Source: Mycobacterium helveticum (GTDB lineage: Bacteria; Actinomycetota; Actinomycetes; Mycobacteriales; Mycobacteriaceae). From it: 59,630 nt of DNA. Positions 36,034 through 44,032 of this stretch are shown here, piece after piece (the stretch's first letter is position 1; each line of letters begins with the position of its first letter). The notes beneath the pieces are model-generated. The model had not been told where the DNA came from. It saw only the letters and a program-made list of their open reading frames with translations, and did not search any database. The translations under genes were made by a program, and so were the position numbers. The DNA is taken from assembly GCF_007714205.1 (NCBI RefSeq), contig NZ_VMQU01000016.1, positions 1-59,630 on the forward strand. Direction: 5' to 3'.

Positions 36034-37341
36034 TCATGGGTTGATCGTGTTGTCTCCGACTTGGCGGCCCCACACGTATTCGATGGCGTACGGCGAGCCG
36101 GTATCCAGGTGGTTGTACGGCGCGAGGCTGGCGCCGGTGTCCAGCACCAATTCGGGAGCGGGCCAAAGGTCGTGGGTGACCTGCTGCCAGCAACCCGGCG
36201 CGCCGCCCGGACCGCCGCGGGCATTCACCCGGGGCAGATTGTCCGGGTAGACATACGGATTCGGCGCCCCGCCGACCAGCCCGGCCAGCCCCAGCAGGCC
36301 CCCGGTGGCCACCGTGCCGGCCAGCCCGGGCAGCGTCAGGATGCCTCCCAGCCCGGACGTCAGCTCGGTCATGGTTCTCAGCGCGTAGCCGTTGCCGCCG
36401 CCCGTCGTCGCGTAGGCCGCGGGTTCTTCGTCGTAGTAATTGCGGATGGTGCAGAAGATCTCGGGGCTGTAGGTGTCGAGCAGTCCGGCGGTGGGCACCA
36501 GATCGGCGGCACCTCGCTGCAGGTAGGGCCCGCCGCGCCGGAAGATGTCTTCCCCGGTGTTGCCCAACCCGGTCGCGGCCAGCAACGCGGAGTCCAGGTC
36601 GGCTTCCTGCCGGTGCAGGGTGCGCGCCGTGATGACCGCATTGTTGAGCGCGTCCAGCAGATCCGGCGCGGCCTTGGAGTAGGTGTCGCCCAGGGCCGCC
36701 AGCCGCGCGATGTCGTGCCGGAGCTGCGGCATTCGCGGATTGACGTCGTCGAGGATGGCGTTGCCGTTGACGATCGACTGCCCGAACTTGTCGCCCAAGC
36801 CGGCCAGCGCCTGCGCGGCCGCCGCCAGCGTCAGGTTCACCTTGACCGGGTCCACCTTCTGCACGATCGAGGTGAGGGTCTCGAACAACGTATTGAACTC
36901 CGTCGTGACCGACCTCGCATCGATCACCTGCTGCGGCGTGATGCGCTGCGGCGTAGGGTGTTTCGGCGAGGTCAACGATACGTATTTGTTGCCGAACACC
37001 GTGGTTGCCTTGATGTTGGCGTCGACATTGGCAGGAATCAGCCCGATGTACTTCGGATTCACGTCCAGGACGAACTTGGCCGCCGGGATGCCGTCCCGCT
37101 CGATCTCCGAAATGCTGGCCACGCGGCCGATTTCCACGCCGTTGTAGGTGACCTTGGAGCCCGGGTCCATCACCAGACCCGACCGGGGAGCCAGCATCGT
37201 CAAGGCCGTGGTCGGGGTGAATTCGCCCCGGAACTGCAACCACACCAACGCCAGCACCGCCGCGGCGACCACCAGGAACGCCACGGCCGTCGTCTTGTAC
37301 GGCGGGATGCGTGGCGGGTTCTGCTGCACCGGGATCGTCAT
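36034..37341 (-). CDS. mceA: MCE family protein MceA
   Basis: A 435-residue Mce protein, first of the six: anchor AVAFLVVAAAVLALVWLQFRG, MCE domain (LTMLAPRSGLVMDPGSKVTYNGVEIGRVASI), helical region and a C-terminal part with Gly/Leu-rich segment GLGGILTLPGLAGTVATGGLLGLAGL. The ATG at 37341 is 5 nt after the yrbEB stop. The substrate of this Mce system cannot be read from the sequence; other systems import fatty acids, mycolates or cholesterol. Confidence 0.94.
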   Translation of the reverse strand: MTIPVQQNPPRIPPYKTTAVAFLVVAAAVLALVWLQFRGEFTPTTALTMLAPRSGLVMDPGSKVTYNGVEIGRVASISEIERDGIPAAKFVLDVNPKYIGLIPANVDANIKATTVFGNKYVSLTSPKHPTPQRITPQQVIDARSVTTEFNTLFETLTSIVQKVDPVKVNLTLAAAAQALAGLGDKFGQSIVNGNAILDDVNPRMPQLRHDIARLAALGDTYSKAAPDLLDALNNAVITARTLHRQEADLDSALLAATGLGNTGEDIFRRGGPYLQRGAADLVPTAGLLDTYSPEIFCTIRNYYDEEPAAYATTGGGNGYALRTMTELTSGLGGILTLPGLAGTVATGGLLGLAGLVGGAPNPYVYPDNLPRVNARGGPGGAPGCWQQVTHDLWPAPELVLDTGASLAPYNHLDTGSPYAIEYVWGRQVGDNTINP

Positions 37342-37346
37342 GATGG

Positions 37347-38228
37347 CTAGCCGGTGAGGTTGAAGTTCGGGTTTTTGCCGTAGACCGCCATCGCGGTCAG
37401 AACGACCACCATAACGATGGTCACCAATGACAGCCGCATCGAACGGCCGACCGCCTCACCGACGCCGACCGGCCCGCCGCTGGCGGTGTAGCCGTAGTAG
37501 CAGTGCGTGGTCATCACGACCACCGCGACGAGGATCACCTCGGCGAACGACCAGCCCACATCGTTGAGGCGCAGGAAGGTATGGAAGTAGTGGTTGTACG
37601 TGCCGGTGGACTGCCCGTACAGCACGACCGTGGTGACCTGCGCGGACAGGAAGGCGAGGGTAATCGCCAACCCGTAGAGCGGGATGATGACGACCAGGCC
37701 CGCCACCACCCGGGTCGACGCCAGGTAGGCGACCGACCGGATGCTCATCACATCCAGCGCGTCGATCTCCTCGCTGATGCGCATCGCGCCCAGTTCGGCG
37801 GTGGCTCCGGCGCCAACCGTGGCGGCCAGCGCCTGCCCCGCGGCCACCGGCGCCACGAACCGCACATTGACCATTGCGGCCAAGAAGCCGGTGAACGCTT
37901 CGACACCGATGTTTCCCAGAGACGCGAAGCCCTGGATGGCGACCAGTGAGCCCGCGGACAGGGTGATGAATCCGACGATGGCGGCGGTGCCACCGACGAC
38001 GGCCATCGCCCCGGTACCCATCCCCATCTGGGCGATCAACCGCAGCAACTCTTTCGGGTAGCGGCGCACGGCGAAGGGGATCTGGCCCACCGTCGACAGC
38101 GCGAACCAGATCATCTGGCCGATCTCGACCAGGAGCCGCACCGGGGCCTCGCCGTATCGCGCCCAGGGGAAGCGGCCGCGCACCGGGGCGGCCGTTGTGT
38201 CCTCGGCAGTTCCCGCCGTCACGGTCAT
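37347..38228 (-). CDS. yrbEB: MlaE-family permease YrbEB of the mce operon
   Basis: A 293-residue integral membrane permease of the MlaE/YrbE family. It has five to six hydrophobic segments, with the conserved region ATVGAGATAELGAMRISEEIDALDVM containing the EExDAL motif that contacts the ATPase. It forms the inner-membrane channel with YrbEA; the ATPase (MceG/Mkl) is encoded elsewhere in mycobacteria. I chose the ATG at 38228 (MTVTAG), right after the yrbEA stop. Confidence 0.94.
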   Translation of the reverse strand: MTVTAGTAEDTTAAPVRGRFPWARYGEAPVRLLVEIGQMIWFALSTVGQIPFAVRRYPKELLRLIAQMGMGTGAMAVVGGTAAIVGFITLSAGSLVAIQGFASLGNIGVEAFTGFLAAMVNVRFVAPVAAGQALAATVGAGATAELGAMRISEEIDALDVMSIRSVAYLASTRVVAGLVVIIPLYGLAITLAFLSAQVTTVVLYGQSTGTYNHYFHTFLRLNDVGWSFAEVILVAVVVMTTHCYYGYTASGGPVGVGEAVGRSMRLSLVTIVMVVVLTAMAVYGKNPNFNLTG

Positions 38229-38229
38229 G

Positions 38230-39024
38230 TCAGTGCCCCGTTCCGAACCGGACACCGATGGTGGTCAGCGCCGCGTTGACCGCGAACAGCGCGATGAAGC
38301 ACAGCACCACCGTCTCGTTGACGGCGGTGCCCAGGCCCTTGGATCCGCCGCGGACGATCAGCCCGCGGTAACAGCCGACCAGGCCGGCGATCAGCCCGAA
38401 CGTCGCGGCCTTGATAAACGCGATCACCACCTCCGGTAGGCCGGTGAGCGCCGTCAGCGTCGAGAGGTAGGCGCCGCTCGAGACGTTCTGCAGGTACACG
38501 CTGAAGAGGTAGCCGCCCCCCAGGCCGACGGCGACCACGAGGCCGTTGAGCAGCACCGCGACGAGCATCGAGGCGACGACGCGCGGCACCACCAGCCGGT
38601 GGATCGGGTCGATGCCGAGCACCTCGAGCGCATCGATCTCCTCGCGGATGGTGCGCGAGCCGAGGTCGGCGCAGATGGCGGTGCCCCCGGCGCCGGCGAC
38701 CACCAGCACCGTCACGATCGGACCGAGCTGGGTGACCGCCGCGATCCCGGCACCGGCGCCGGAGACGTCGGCGGCGCCGAACTCGGCCAGCAGGACGTTG
38801 AGCGTGAAGATGAGCAACACGGTTTCCGGGATGGACACCGCGATGGTGGGCAACAGCGAGACCCGCATCAGGAACCAGCCAACCCAGATGAACTCACGCC
38901 ATTCGAAGGGTTTTTTCAGGGCTTTGCCCGTCAGCACGCACATCCGGAAGAACCCGCCGGCCACTTCGGTCCCCGGCCGGAGGCGGCGCCCGAGTCTTCC
39001 GGCGATCGCGCTCGAGGTCGTCAT
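38230..39024 (-). CDS. yrbEA: MlaE-family permease YrbEA of the mce operon
   Basis: A 264-residue MlaE-type permease with the signature TVLVVAGAGGTAICADLGSRTIREEIDALEVLGIDPI and five to six membrane segments. It heads the eight-gene mce operon and is followed within 1-2 nt by yrbEB. The ATG at 39024 (MTTSSAIAGRL) is preferred over one at 39060. Its upstream region contains an operator-like palindrome about 200 nt away and a 15-bp minisatellite. Confidence 0.93.
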   Translation of the reverse strand: MTTSSAIAGRLGRRLRPGTEVAGGFFRMCVLTGKALKKPFEWREFIWVGWFLMRVSLLPTIAVSIPETVLLIFTLNVLLAEFGAADVSGAGAGIAAVTQLGPIVTVLVVAGAGGTAICADLGSRTIREEIDALEVLGIDPIHRLVVPRVVASMLVAVLLNGLVVAVGLGGGYLFSVYLQNVSSGAYLSTLTALTGLPEVVIAFIKAATFGLIAGLVGCYRGLIVRGGSKGLGTAVNETVVLCFIALFAVNAALTTIGVRFGTGH

Positions 39025-39220
39025 CGGCGCCGTCCCCGAGGCAGCGCACGGGCCGGGCATCGTCGTCGCGAAAAGTGTTCCGCGACAGAGCTGCTAGGAG
39101 GTTGCGGCGACTGCGACGGTGTCCGGCTTCGTCGGCTGGAGCCTGCCCGGCCGGCGGCCCGGACCGCTGCGCCCGGGATCCATGTCGCTCTCGTTTGCCC
39201 CACGAGCCACTATTGCATTA

Positions 39221-39232
39221 GACCGTACGGTC
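39221..39232. promoter_or_regulatory. palindromic operator candidate before yrbEA
   Basis: GACCGTACGGTC, a perfect 12-bp palindrome followed by AGTCAAT. It shares ACCGTACG with the sites before the tetR gene (40319) and at 39507. It lies 197 nt upstream of the yrbEA start. Confidence 0.55.
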
Positions 39233-39320
39233 AGTCAATAACGAGCATGGCCGCACCTGGATCGGTGTGGACCCGTCGCGGAAATGCCCGGTCCGCCCTC
39301 CGCAGTCCTTCTGTCCCTGA

Positions 39321-39450
39321 GCCTTTTTGGTCCCTAAACTTTTGGTCCCTAAACTTTTGGTCCCTAAACTTTTGGTCCCTAGGCTTTTGGTCCTGGGGCT
39401 TTCTGTCCAGGGTCTTTTTGGTCCTGAGCCTTTTTGGCCCCTGGGGCTTT
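39321..39450. repeat. 15-bp minisatellite upstream of the mce operon
   Basis: Tandem copies of CTTTTGGTCCCTAAA: about three perfect copies, one ending in AGG, then degenerate copies (GGTCCTGGGG, TGTCCAGGG, GGTCCTGAG, GGCCCCTGGGG) to about 39450. The period of 15 keeps frame, so every strand and frame reads as a pentapeptide repeat, but I see no gene features. Copy number may vary between strains. Confidence 0.85.
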
Positions 39451-39506
39451 CGTGCTTGCCCGGTGCGTTAGGTGGGGATTCGGCGGCATTGCCTGCCGGC
39501 TACGCG

Positions 39507-39522
39507 GACCGAGCGTACGGTT
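39507..39522. promoter_or_regulatory. operator candidate near the tetR 3' end
   Basis: GACCGAGCGTACGGTT, whose reverse complement AACCGTACGCTCGGTC matches the tetR-proximal site AACCGTACGAACGGTC at 14 of 16 positions. Confidence 0.6.
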
Positions 39523-39616
39523 GAAAGGTTTCGCGGCCGTGGCGCTCCGCGCGGTCCTGAGGCCGGCCGGTTACGGCCGACGACGCGCCCGCGCACGGCA
39601 TTCCGTGGCTATGCGG

Positions 39617-40288
39617 TCAACCCGCGGTGCCCGCGACCGCGGCCAGGGATTCGCGCACCACCGCGACGACGTCCGAGGCAGGGTCCGCCCACTTGCTGAG
39701 CCCCAGGCGGTCGAGCAGCAGTCCGCCGAGGAACACGTCGACGAACGCGGCCCCGACCTGTTCGGGTGTCCGGGAATCGTTGGGAGCGAACCACACCCAC
39801 ATCCACTCCAGTGATCCCCACAGCTGCAGTGCCGCCAGTTCGACGTCCACGCTTCGGAAAACCCCGACCTCCACGCCGTTGCGGATCTCGTCAACCGCGA
39901 GCCTTTGCAACTGACGACGCAACTTACGCGCTTGCCGCATCGCCGGATCGTCGGACAACTGGACCACCTCGCGCTGACTCGCCACCGTCGCGTTGCGGTC
40001 GAGCGCGTGGAGCAGCGCGGACGTGTAGATGATCGCGGCGATGCGCTCGTGCGGTGCCCCCAGGCGACCCCACACCATCCCCAGTACCTCGAGTTGGCGG
40101 GCCAGCTGGTTTTCCTCGAGCTCCCGCAGCATCTGCACCTTGGTCCCGAAGTGATGGACGATGGTGCCCTTGGACATGCCGAGCTCGCCGGCGATGTCGC
40201 CGATATTTGTTCTATCGTAACCACGTTCAGCGACATAGCGGACAAAGGCATCCAGGATCTCGCTGCGCCTGCCAGGCGATCTGGGCAT
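39617..40288 (-). CDS. TetR family regulator linked to the mce operon
   Basis: A 223-residue TetR protein with an N-terminal HTH at about residues 8-55 (RRSEILDAFVRYVAERGYDRTNIGDIAGELGMSKGTIVHHFGTK) and a helical ligand domain rich in Trp. It is encoded on the same strand, directly upstream of the mce operon, and is flanked by operator-like copies at 40319 and 39507. It is likely the local repressor of itself and the mce genes. It is a single-domain protein, unlike Mce3R, and does not look like KstR. Confidence 0.9.
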   Translation of the reverse strand: MPRSPGRRSEILDAFVRYVAERGYDRTNIGDIAGELGMSKGTIVHHFGTKVQMLRELEENQLARQLEVLGMVWGRLGAPHERIAAIIYTSALLHALDRNATVASQREVVQLSDDPAMRQARKLRRQLQRLAVDEIRNGVEVGVFRSVDVELAALQLWGSLEWMWVWFAPNDSRTPEQVGAAFVDVFLGGLLLDRLGLSKWADPASDVVAVVRESLAAVAGTAG

Positions 40289-40318
40289 TGACCATCAACC
40301 CTTTTGTGGGCGTGAACT

Positions 40319-40334
40319 AACCGTACGAACGGTC
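40319..40334. promoter_or_regulatory. operator candidate before the mce-linked tetR gene
   Basis: AACCGTACGAACGGTC, an imperfect palindrome (ACCGT..ACGGT) 31 nt upstream of the tetR start. It is the best-placed copy of a motif repeated at 39507, 39221 and 28953. Confidence 0.62.
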
Positions 40335-40414
40335 TATCATAGCTGTCGCGCGTTGAGGATCCGCGACGGCACACGTTCTCGGCGCCCGGTGCGGCTACGG
40401 GCCGGGCCAACCCG

Positions 40415-40708
40415 TCAGCTGCGCTGGTCGGGCGCAGTCAGGACATACATGTTCGCGTCGGCTCCCGGCCTGATCTCACCGGCGGCGTACACGGTCATGA
40501 GTTCTCTGCCATCACTGTCGACCACGCAGACATAGGTGTCGGTCTCGGCGTCATAGTCGAAGCTGTCCCACGCCAGCACGAACGCCAGGCAGTTGCCGTC
40601 GCGGTCTGCGACGACGAGCTTGTGCACACCCGATTCCTTCAGGAGTTCGGCATCCCGGGCGTGCCGCTGAGGGGCCGCGTTGTTGTGGACCGCTACGCCG
40701 TTTTGCAT
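40415..40708 (-). CDS. small conserved-looking protein of unknown function
   Basis: A 97-residue acidic protein with no recognised domain. It is Val/Asp-rich with alternating strands (HKLVVADRDGNCLAFVLAWDSFDYDAETDTYVCVVDSDGRELMTVYAAGE), suggesting a small beta-sheet domain, and no signal peptide. On the minus strand AAGGGAGTG precedes the ATG at 40708 at good spacing, which supports it as a real gene. It is divergent from the thiolase gene. Confidence 0.6.
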   Translation of the reverse strand: MQNGVAVHNNAAPQRHARDAELLKESGVHKLVVADRDGNCLAFVLAWDSFDYDAETDTYVCVVDSDGRELMTVYAAGEIRPGADANMYVLTAPDQRS

Positions 40709-40920
40709 CAGTGCACTCCCTTAGCGCGAGGTTGATTTCCTCGGGTCCGGCCCTCGACCTGGTGCGGACCTGCGCGAATTGTCTCTCCGGACACCGCGGG
40801 GGACCAGGGCATTACGACCCTCCTCGACGGGTCGTAAGTCGCTTGGCGACAAGTCGGTGATCACGCGCCGGGCCCCGCCGGGGCCGGGACCGGCGCCGGA
40901 CCACCCCGCCGCCCGATCTC

Positions 40921-40938
40921 CCAACGCGTTGGTTGACA
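40921..40938. promoter_or_regulatory. palindrome and -35-like element before the thiolase gene
   Basis: CCAACGCGTTGG (40921-40932) is a perfect 12-bp palindrome directly adjoining TTGACA at 40933-40938, a consensus -35 hexamer. The thiolase ATG is at 40989, with AAAGGAG at 40974-40980. A repressor at the palindrome could block this promoter. Confidence 0.45.
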
Positions 40939-40988
40939 ATCGAGCGACAACACTTCGTTTGCAGACACGCGTCAAAGGAGACACATCA

Positions 40989-42137
40989 ATGGCTGAAGCC
41001 GTCATCGTCGAGGCAGTCCGCTCACCCGTCGGCAAGCGCAACGGCGGGCTGTCCGGCGTGCACCCCGCGGATCTGTCCGCACAGGTCCTCAACGGTTTGG
41101 TCGACAGGGCCGGCATCGACCCGGGAATCGTCGACGACGTCATCTGGGGTTGCGTCATGCAGGCCGGTGAGCAGGCCCTCGACATCGGCCGCACCGCGCC
41201 GCTGACCGCCGGCTGGCCGGAGACGGTTCCGGGTGTGACCGTCGACCGCCAGTGCGGGTCGAGCCAGCAGTCGGTGCACTTCGCCGCGGCCGGTGTGGTC
41301 GCCGGCCACTACGACGTGGTCGTCGCCGGCGGGGTGGAGTCGATGTCGCGCACGCCGATGGGGTCGTCGCTGGCCAACGGCGGGCGGCCGTACCCGGACG
41401 CGTTCATGAACCGCTACGACCGCCAGGTGCCCAACCAGGGCATCGGCGCCGAGATGATCGCCGAGCAGTGGGGCCTGAGCCGCACCGCACTCGACGAGTT
41501 CTCGCTGGCTTCGCACGAAAAATCCGCTGCAGCACAGGATTCCGGCGCCTTCGACGACCAGATCGTGGGCATCAAGGACCAGGACGGCAACATGGTGCTC
41601 AAGGACGAGGGCATCCGCCGCGGCACGCCGATGGAGAAGATGGCGTCGCTGAAGCCGGCGTTCAAGGAGGACGGCGTGATCCACGCCGGCAACTCCTCGC
41701 AGATCTCCGACGGTTCGGCCGCCCTGCTGTTCATGTCCGCAGAGAAGGCGAAGTCGTTGGGGCTCAAGCCGATCGCAAGGGTGCACACGGCGACGCTGGC
41801 CGGAGCCAACCCGGTGATCATGCTGACCGCGCCGATCCCGGCCACCCAGAAGGTGCTGAAGCGCTCCGGGTTGAGCATCGGCGAGATCGGCGCCTACGAG
41901 GTCAACGAGGCCTTCGCCCCGGTCCCCATGGCCTGGCGCAAGGACATCGGCGCCGACGAGAAGAAGCTCAACCCCAACGGCGGCGCGATCGCGCTCGGCC
42001 ACCCGCTCGGTGGCTCGGGGGCGCGGCTGATGACCACGCTGCTCTACCACATGCGGGACAAGGGAATTCGCTACGGCCTGCAGACGATGTGCGAGGGCGG
42101 CGGCCAGGCCAACGCCACCATCCTGGAGCTGCTGTGA
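40989..42137 (+). CDS. acetyl-CoA acetyltransferase (thiolase)
   Basis: A 382-residue thiolase. The nucleophilic Cys lies in TVDRQCGSSQQSVHF (about residue 90), the NEAFA motif near 305, the GHPLGGSGAR His motif near 340 and the CEGGGQANA Cys motif at the C-terminus. It cleaves 3-ketoacyl-CoA or condenses acetyl-CoA. The ATG at 40989 has AAAGGAG 9 nt upstream. Its stop overlaps the crotonase GTG (GTGA), so the two form an operon of beta-oxidation type. It corresponds in position to the M. tuberculosis Rv1135A region. Confidence 0.95.
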   Translation: MAEAVIVEAVRSPVGKRNGGLSGVHPADLSAQVLNGLVDRAGIDPGIVDDVIWGCVMQAGEQALDIGRTAPLTAGWPETVPGVTVDRQCGSSQQSVHFAAAGVVAGHYDVVVAGGVESMSRTPMGSSLANGGRPYPDAFMNRYDRQVPNQGIGAEMIAEQWGLSRTALDEFSLASHEKSAAAQDSGAFDDQIVGIKDQDGNMVLKDEGIRRGTPMEKMASLKPAFKEDGVIHAGNSSQISDGSAALLFMSAEKAKSLGLKPIARVHTATLAGANPVIMLTAPIPATQKVLKRSGLSIGEIGAYEVNEAFAPVPMAWRKDIGADEKKLNPNGGAIALGHPLGGSGARLMTTLLYHMRDKGIRYGLQTMCEGGGQANATILELL

Positions 42138-42949
42138 CGGAAGGCGACACCGGCCGGCCCGCGGTGCTGGTCGAACGTCGCGGCAACGTGGCAGTCATCA
42201 CCATCAACCGGCCGGAGGCCCGCAACGCGATCAACGGCGCGGTCAGCATCGGGGTCGGCGACGCGCTCGAAGAGGCCGGGCACGACCCCGAGGTGCGGGC
42301 CGTCGTCGTCACCGGCGCGGGCGACAAGTCGTTCTGCGCCGGTGCCGACCTCAAGGCGCTCGCGCGCCGCGAGAACCTGTATCACCCCGAGCACGGGGAA
42401 TGGGGCTTCGCCGGCTACGTGCACCACTTCATCGACAAGCCCACCATCGCCGCGGTCAACGGCACCGCACTGGGCGGCGGCACCGAGATCGCGATGGCCA
42501 GCGACCTGGTGGTGGCCACCGAGGGCGCCACGTTCGGGCTGCCGGAGGTCAAGCGGGGGCTCATCGCCGCGGCCGGTGGCGTCTTTCGGATCATGAACCA
42601 CCTGCCCCGCAAGGTGGCCATGGAACTGCTGATGACCGGCGAGCCGATCACGGCCTCCGACGCGTGCCGGTGGGGCCTGATCAACCAGGTCGTCGGGGAG
42701 GGTCCCGAAAAAGGCTCCGTGCTCGACGCCGCGCTGGCGCTCGCCGCACGGATCACCGTCAATGCGCCGCTGTCCGTACAGGCCAGCAAGCGCATCGCCT
42801 ACGGGGTCGACGACGGCGTCGTCGCCGACGAGGAGCCCGGCTGGGAGCGCACCGTCCGCGAGATGCGCACGCTGCTGAAATCCGAGGACGCCAGGGAGGG
42901 ACCGCTGGCGTTCGCCGAGAAGCGCGAGCCGGTCTGGAAGGCCCGTTAG
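42134..42949 (+). CDS. enoyl-CoA hydratase/crotonase
   Basis: A 271-residue crotonase. The oxyanion-hole segments are CAGADLKAL (about 68-76) and NGTALGGGTEIA (about 110-121). The catalytic Glu positions fall in LPEVKRGLIAAAGG, where one Glu is retained and the second site is less clear. It is likely enoyl-CoA hydratase or isomerase in fatty-acid or side-chain degradation. The GTG at 42134 overlaps the thiolase stop by 3 bases. A long perfect hairpin follows the stop. Confidence 0.93.
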   Translation: MTEGDTGRPAVLVERRGNVAVITINRPEARNAINGAVSIGVGDALEEAGHDPEVRAVVVTGAGDKSFCAGADLKALARRENLYHPEHGEWGFAGYVHHFIDKPTIAAVNGTALGGGTEIAMASDLVVATEGATFGLPEVKRGLIAAAGGVFRIMNHLPRKVAMELLMTGEPITASDACRWGLINQVVGEGPEKGSVLDAALALAARITVNAPLSVQASKRIAYGVDDGVVADEEPGWERTVREMRTLLKSEDAREGPLAFAEKREPVWKAR

Positions 42950-42953
42950 ACAC

Positions 42954-43015
42954 CGCGAGCAGACGCAAAATCCCGCAAAAAGCCTTGCTTTTCGGGGATT
43001 TTGCGTCTGCTCGCG
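42954..43015. terminator. bidirectional terminator with 21-bp perfect arms
   Basis: Arms 42954-42974 and 42995-43015 are exactly complementary over 21 bases (beginning CGCGAGCAGACGCAAAAT), and the 20-nt loop can pair further through AAAAGC/GCTTTT. It fills the gap between the convergent crotonase and FAD-reductase genes and ends against the latter's stop codon. A GCGAGCAGACGCAAAATC-type motif recurs between mycobacterial genes as I recall. Confidence 0.85.
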
Positions 43016-44032
43016 CTAGCTCCCCAGGATGTTCACTCCCCACCGGAAGGCGGGGGGCAGCAGGGTGGACACCGGGACGACGGCCCGGCGGGTCAAAGGT
43101 GGCGCGCTGGCCAGCACCAGTGCGCGGGTGAGCCACCGGTAGTCGCGGGTGACCCGGTGCCAGGCGGCCTCGTACGACGCGGGTGCGTCGGCGGCGATGG
43201 CGTCGATGACCGCCGCCGCCTGCTTGACCGCGAGGCTGATGCCCTCGCCGGTCAGTGCGTCCTCGTAGCCGGCCGCGTCGCCGACCAACAGCACGCGCCC
43301 GGCGACCCGGCGCGAAACCACCTGGCGCAGCGGACCGCAGCCGCGCGCGGGCCCGCGATCGGCACCCGCCAGGCGCCGTTCCAGCTCCGGGAACCAGGCC
43401 AGGTCGGGCCGCCCGCGGGACAGGATCGCCACGCCCACCAGGTCCGGTTCGACCGGCGTCACGTATGCCTCGCCCCACCGCGACCAGTGCACTTCGACGA
43501 ACTCCGACCACGCCGGCACGCGGAAATGCCGGCGGACGCCGTAGCGACGGGGTGTTCCGGCCCTCGCGGTGATCCCCACCGCGCGGCGGACCGTCGAATG
43601 CAGCCCGTCGGCCGCCACCAACCACTTCGCGCGCACACCGGCCGCCGTCACGCCACCCGCGTCCTGCTCGACGGCCGTCACCCGCGCCCGAATCCATTCC
43701 GTGTCTTGTTGTTTCGCCCGCGCTTCCAGTGCCGCGTGCAGGGTGGTCCGTCGTACGCCCCGCCCGGGGCCGTTGCGAAATCGCGCCTGCGCCCGACGGC
43801 GATCGCTCACGTAGGCGATCCCGCGGAACGGCATACCGGCCGGGTCGACACCGAGCGCAGTCAGCTCGGAGAGCCCGCCGGGCATCAACCCCTCACCGCA
43901 CGCCTTGTCGACGGGGCCGTCCCGCGGCTCGACCACCACCACCGAAAGCCCGCGCCGGCGCGCGTGTAACGCCGTGGCGAGGCCCCCCGGTCCGCCGCCG
44001 ACGACCAGCAGGTCGGCGTCGTAGCTCGTCAT
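43016..44032 (-). CDS. FAD-dependent oxidoreductase, geranylgeranyl-reductase-like
   Basis: A 338-residue flavoprotein: GxGxxG as VVGGGPGGLATALHARRRGLSVVVVE (residues 9-34), ACGEGLMPGG as in geranylgeranyl/prenyl reductases and squalene-monooxygenase-like enzymes, and the second FAD motif GRVLLVGDAAGYEDALTGEGI. It probably reduces or oxidises an isoprenoid or polyketide-like lipid. Its ATG overlaps the upstream methyltransferase stop (ATGA), forming a two-gene operon. It matches Rv1138c by position. Confidence 0.88.
   Translation of the reverse strand: MTSYDADLLVVGGGPGGLATALHARRRGLSVVVVEPRDGPVDKACGEGLMPGGLSELTALGVDPAGMPFRGIAYVSDRRRAQARFRNGPGRGVRRTTLHAALEARAKQQDTEWIRARVTAVEQDAGGVTAAGVRAKWLVAADGLHSTVRRAVGITARAGTPRRYGVRRHFRVPAWSEFVEVHWSRWGEAYVTPVEPDLVGVAILSRGRPDLAWFPELERRLAGADRGPARGCGPLRQVVSRRVAGRVLLVGDAAGYEDALTGEGISLAVKQAAAVIDAIAADAPASYEAAWHRVTRDYRWLTRALVLASAPPLTRRAVVPVSTLLPPAFRWGVNILGS

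Larger units (their letters stand above)
39025..39616. other. mce promoter region (tetR-yrbEA interval)
   Basis: A 592-nt stretch without a supported gene. It holds two TetR-operator-like sites (39221 and 39507) and a 15-bp tandem repeat (about 39321-39400, with degenerate copies to 39450). The promoter of the mce operon is expected here on the minus strand. Confidence 0.6.

Noticed and set aside
29134..39024. Assignment of the mce operon to mce4 (cholesterol) or mce3
   Set aside because: There is no KstR motif at this operon and the regulator is a single-domain TetR unlike Mce3R. The letters A-F are secure, but the mce number is not.
39321..39450. Pentapeptide-repeat protein or CRISPR array
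   Set aside because: The 15-bp units are contiguous with no spacers, so it is not CRISPR. Pentapeptide readings arise because 15 is a multiple of 3, and no start, ribosome binding site or domain supports a gene.
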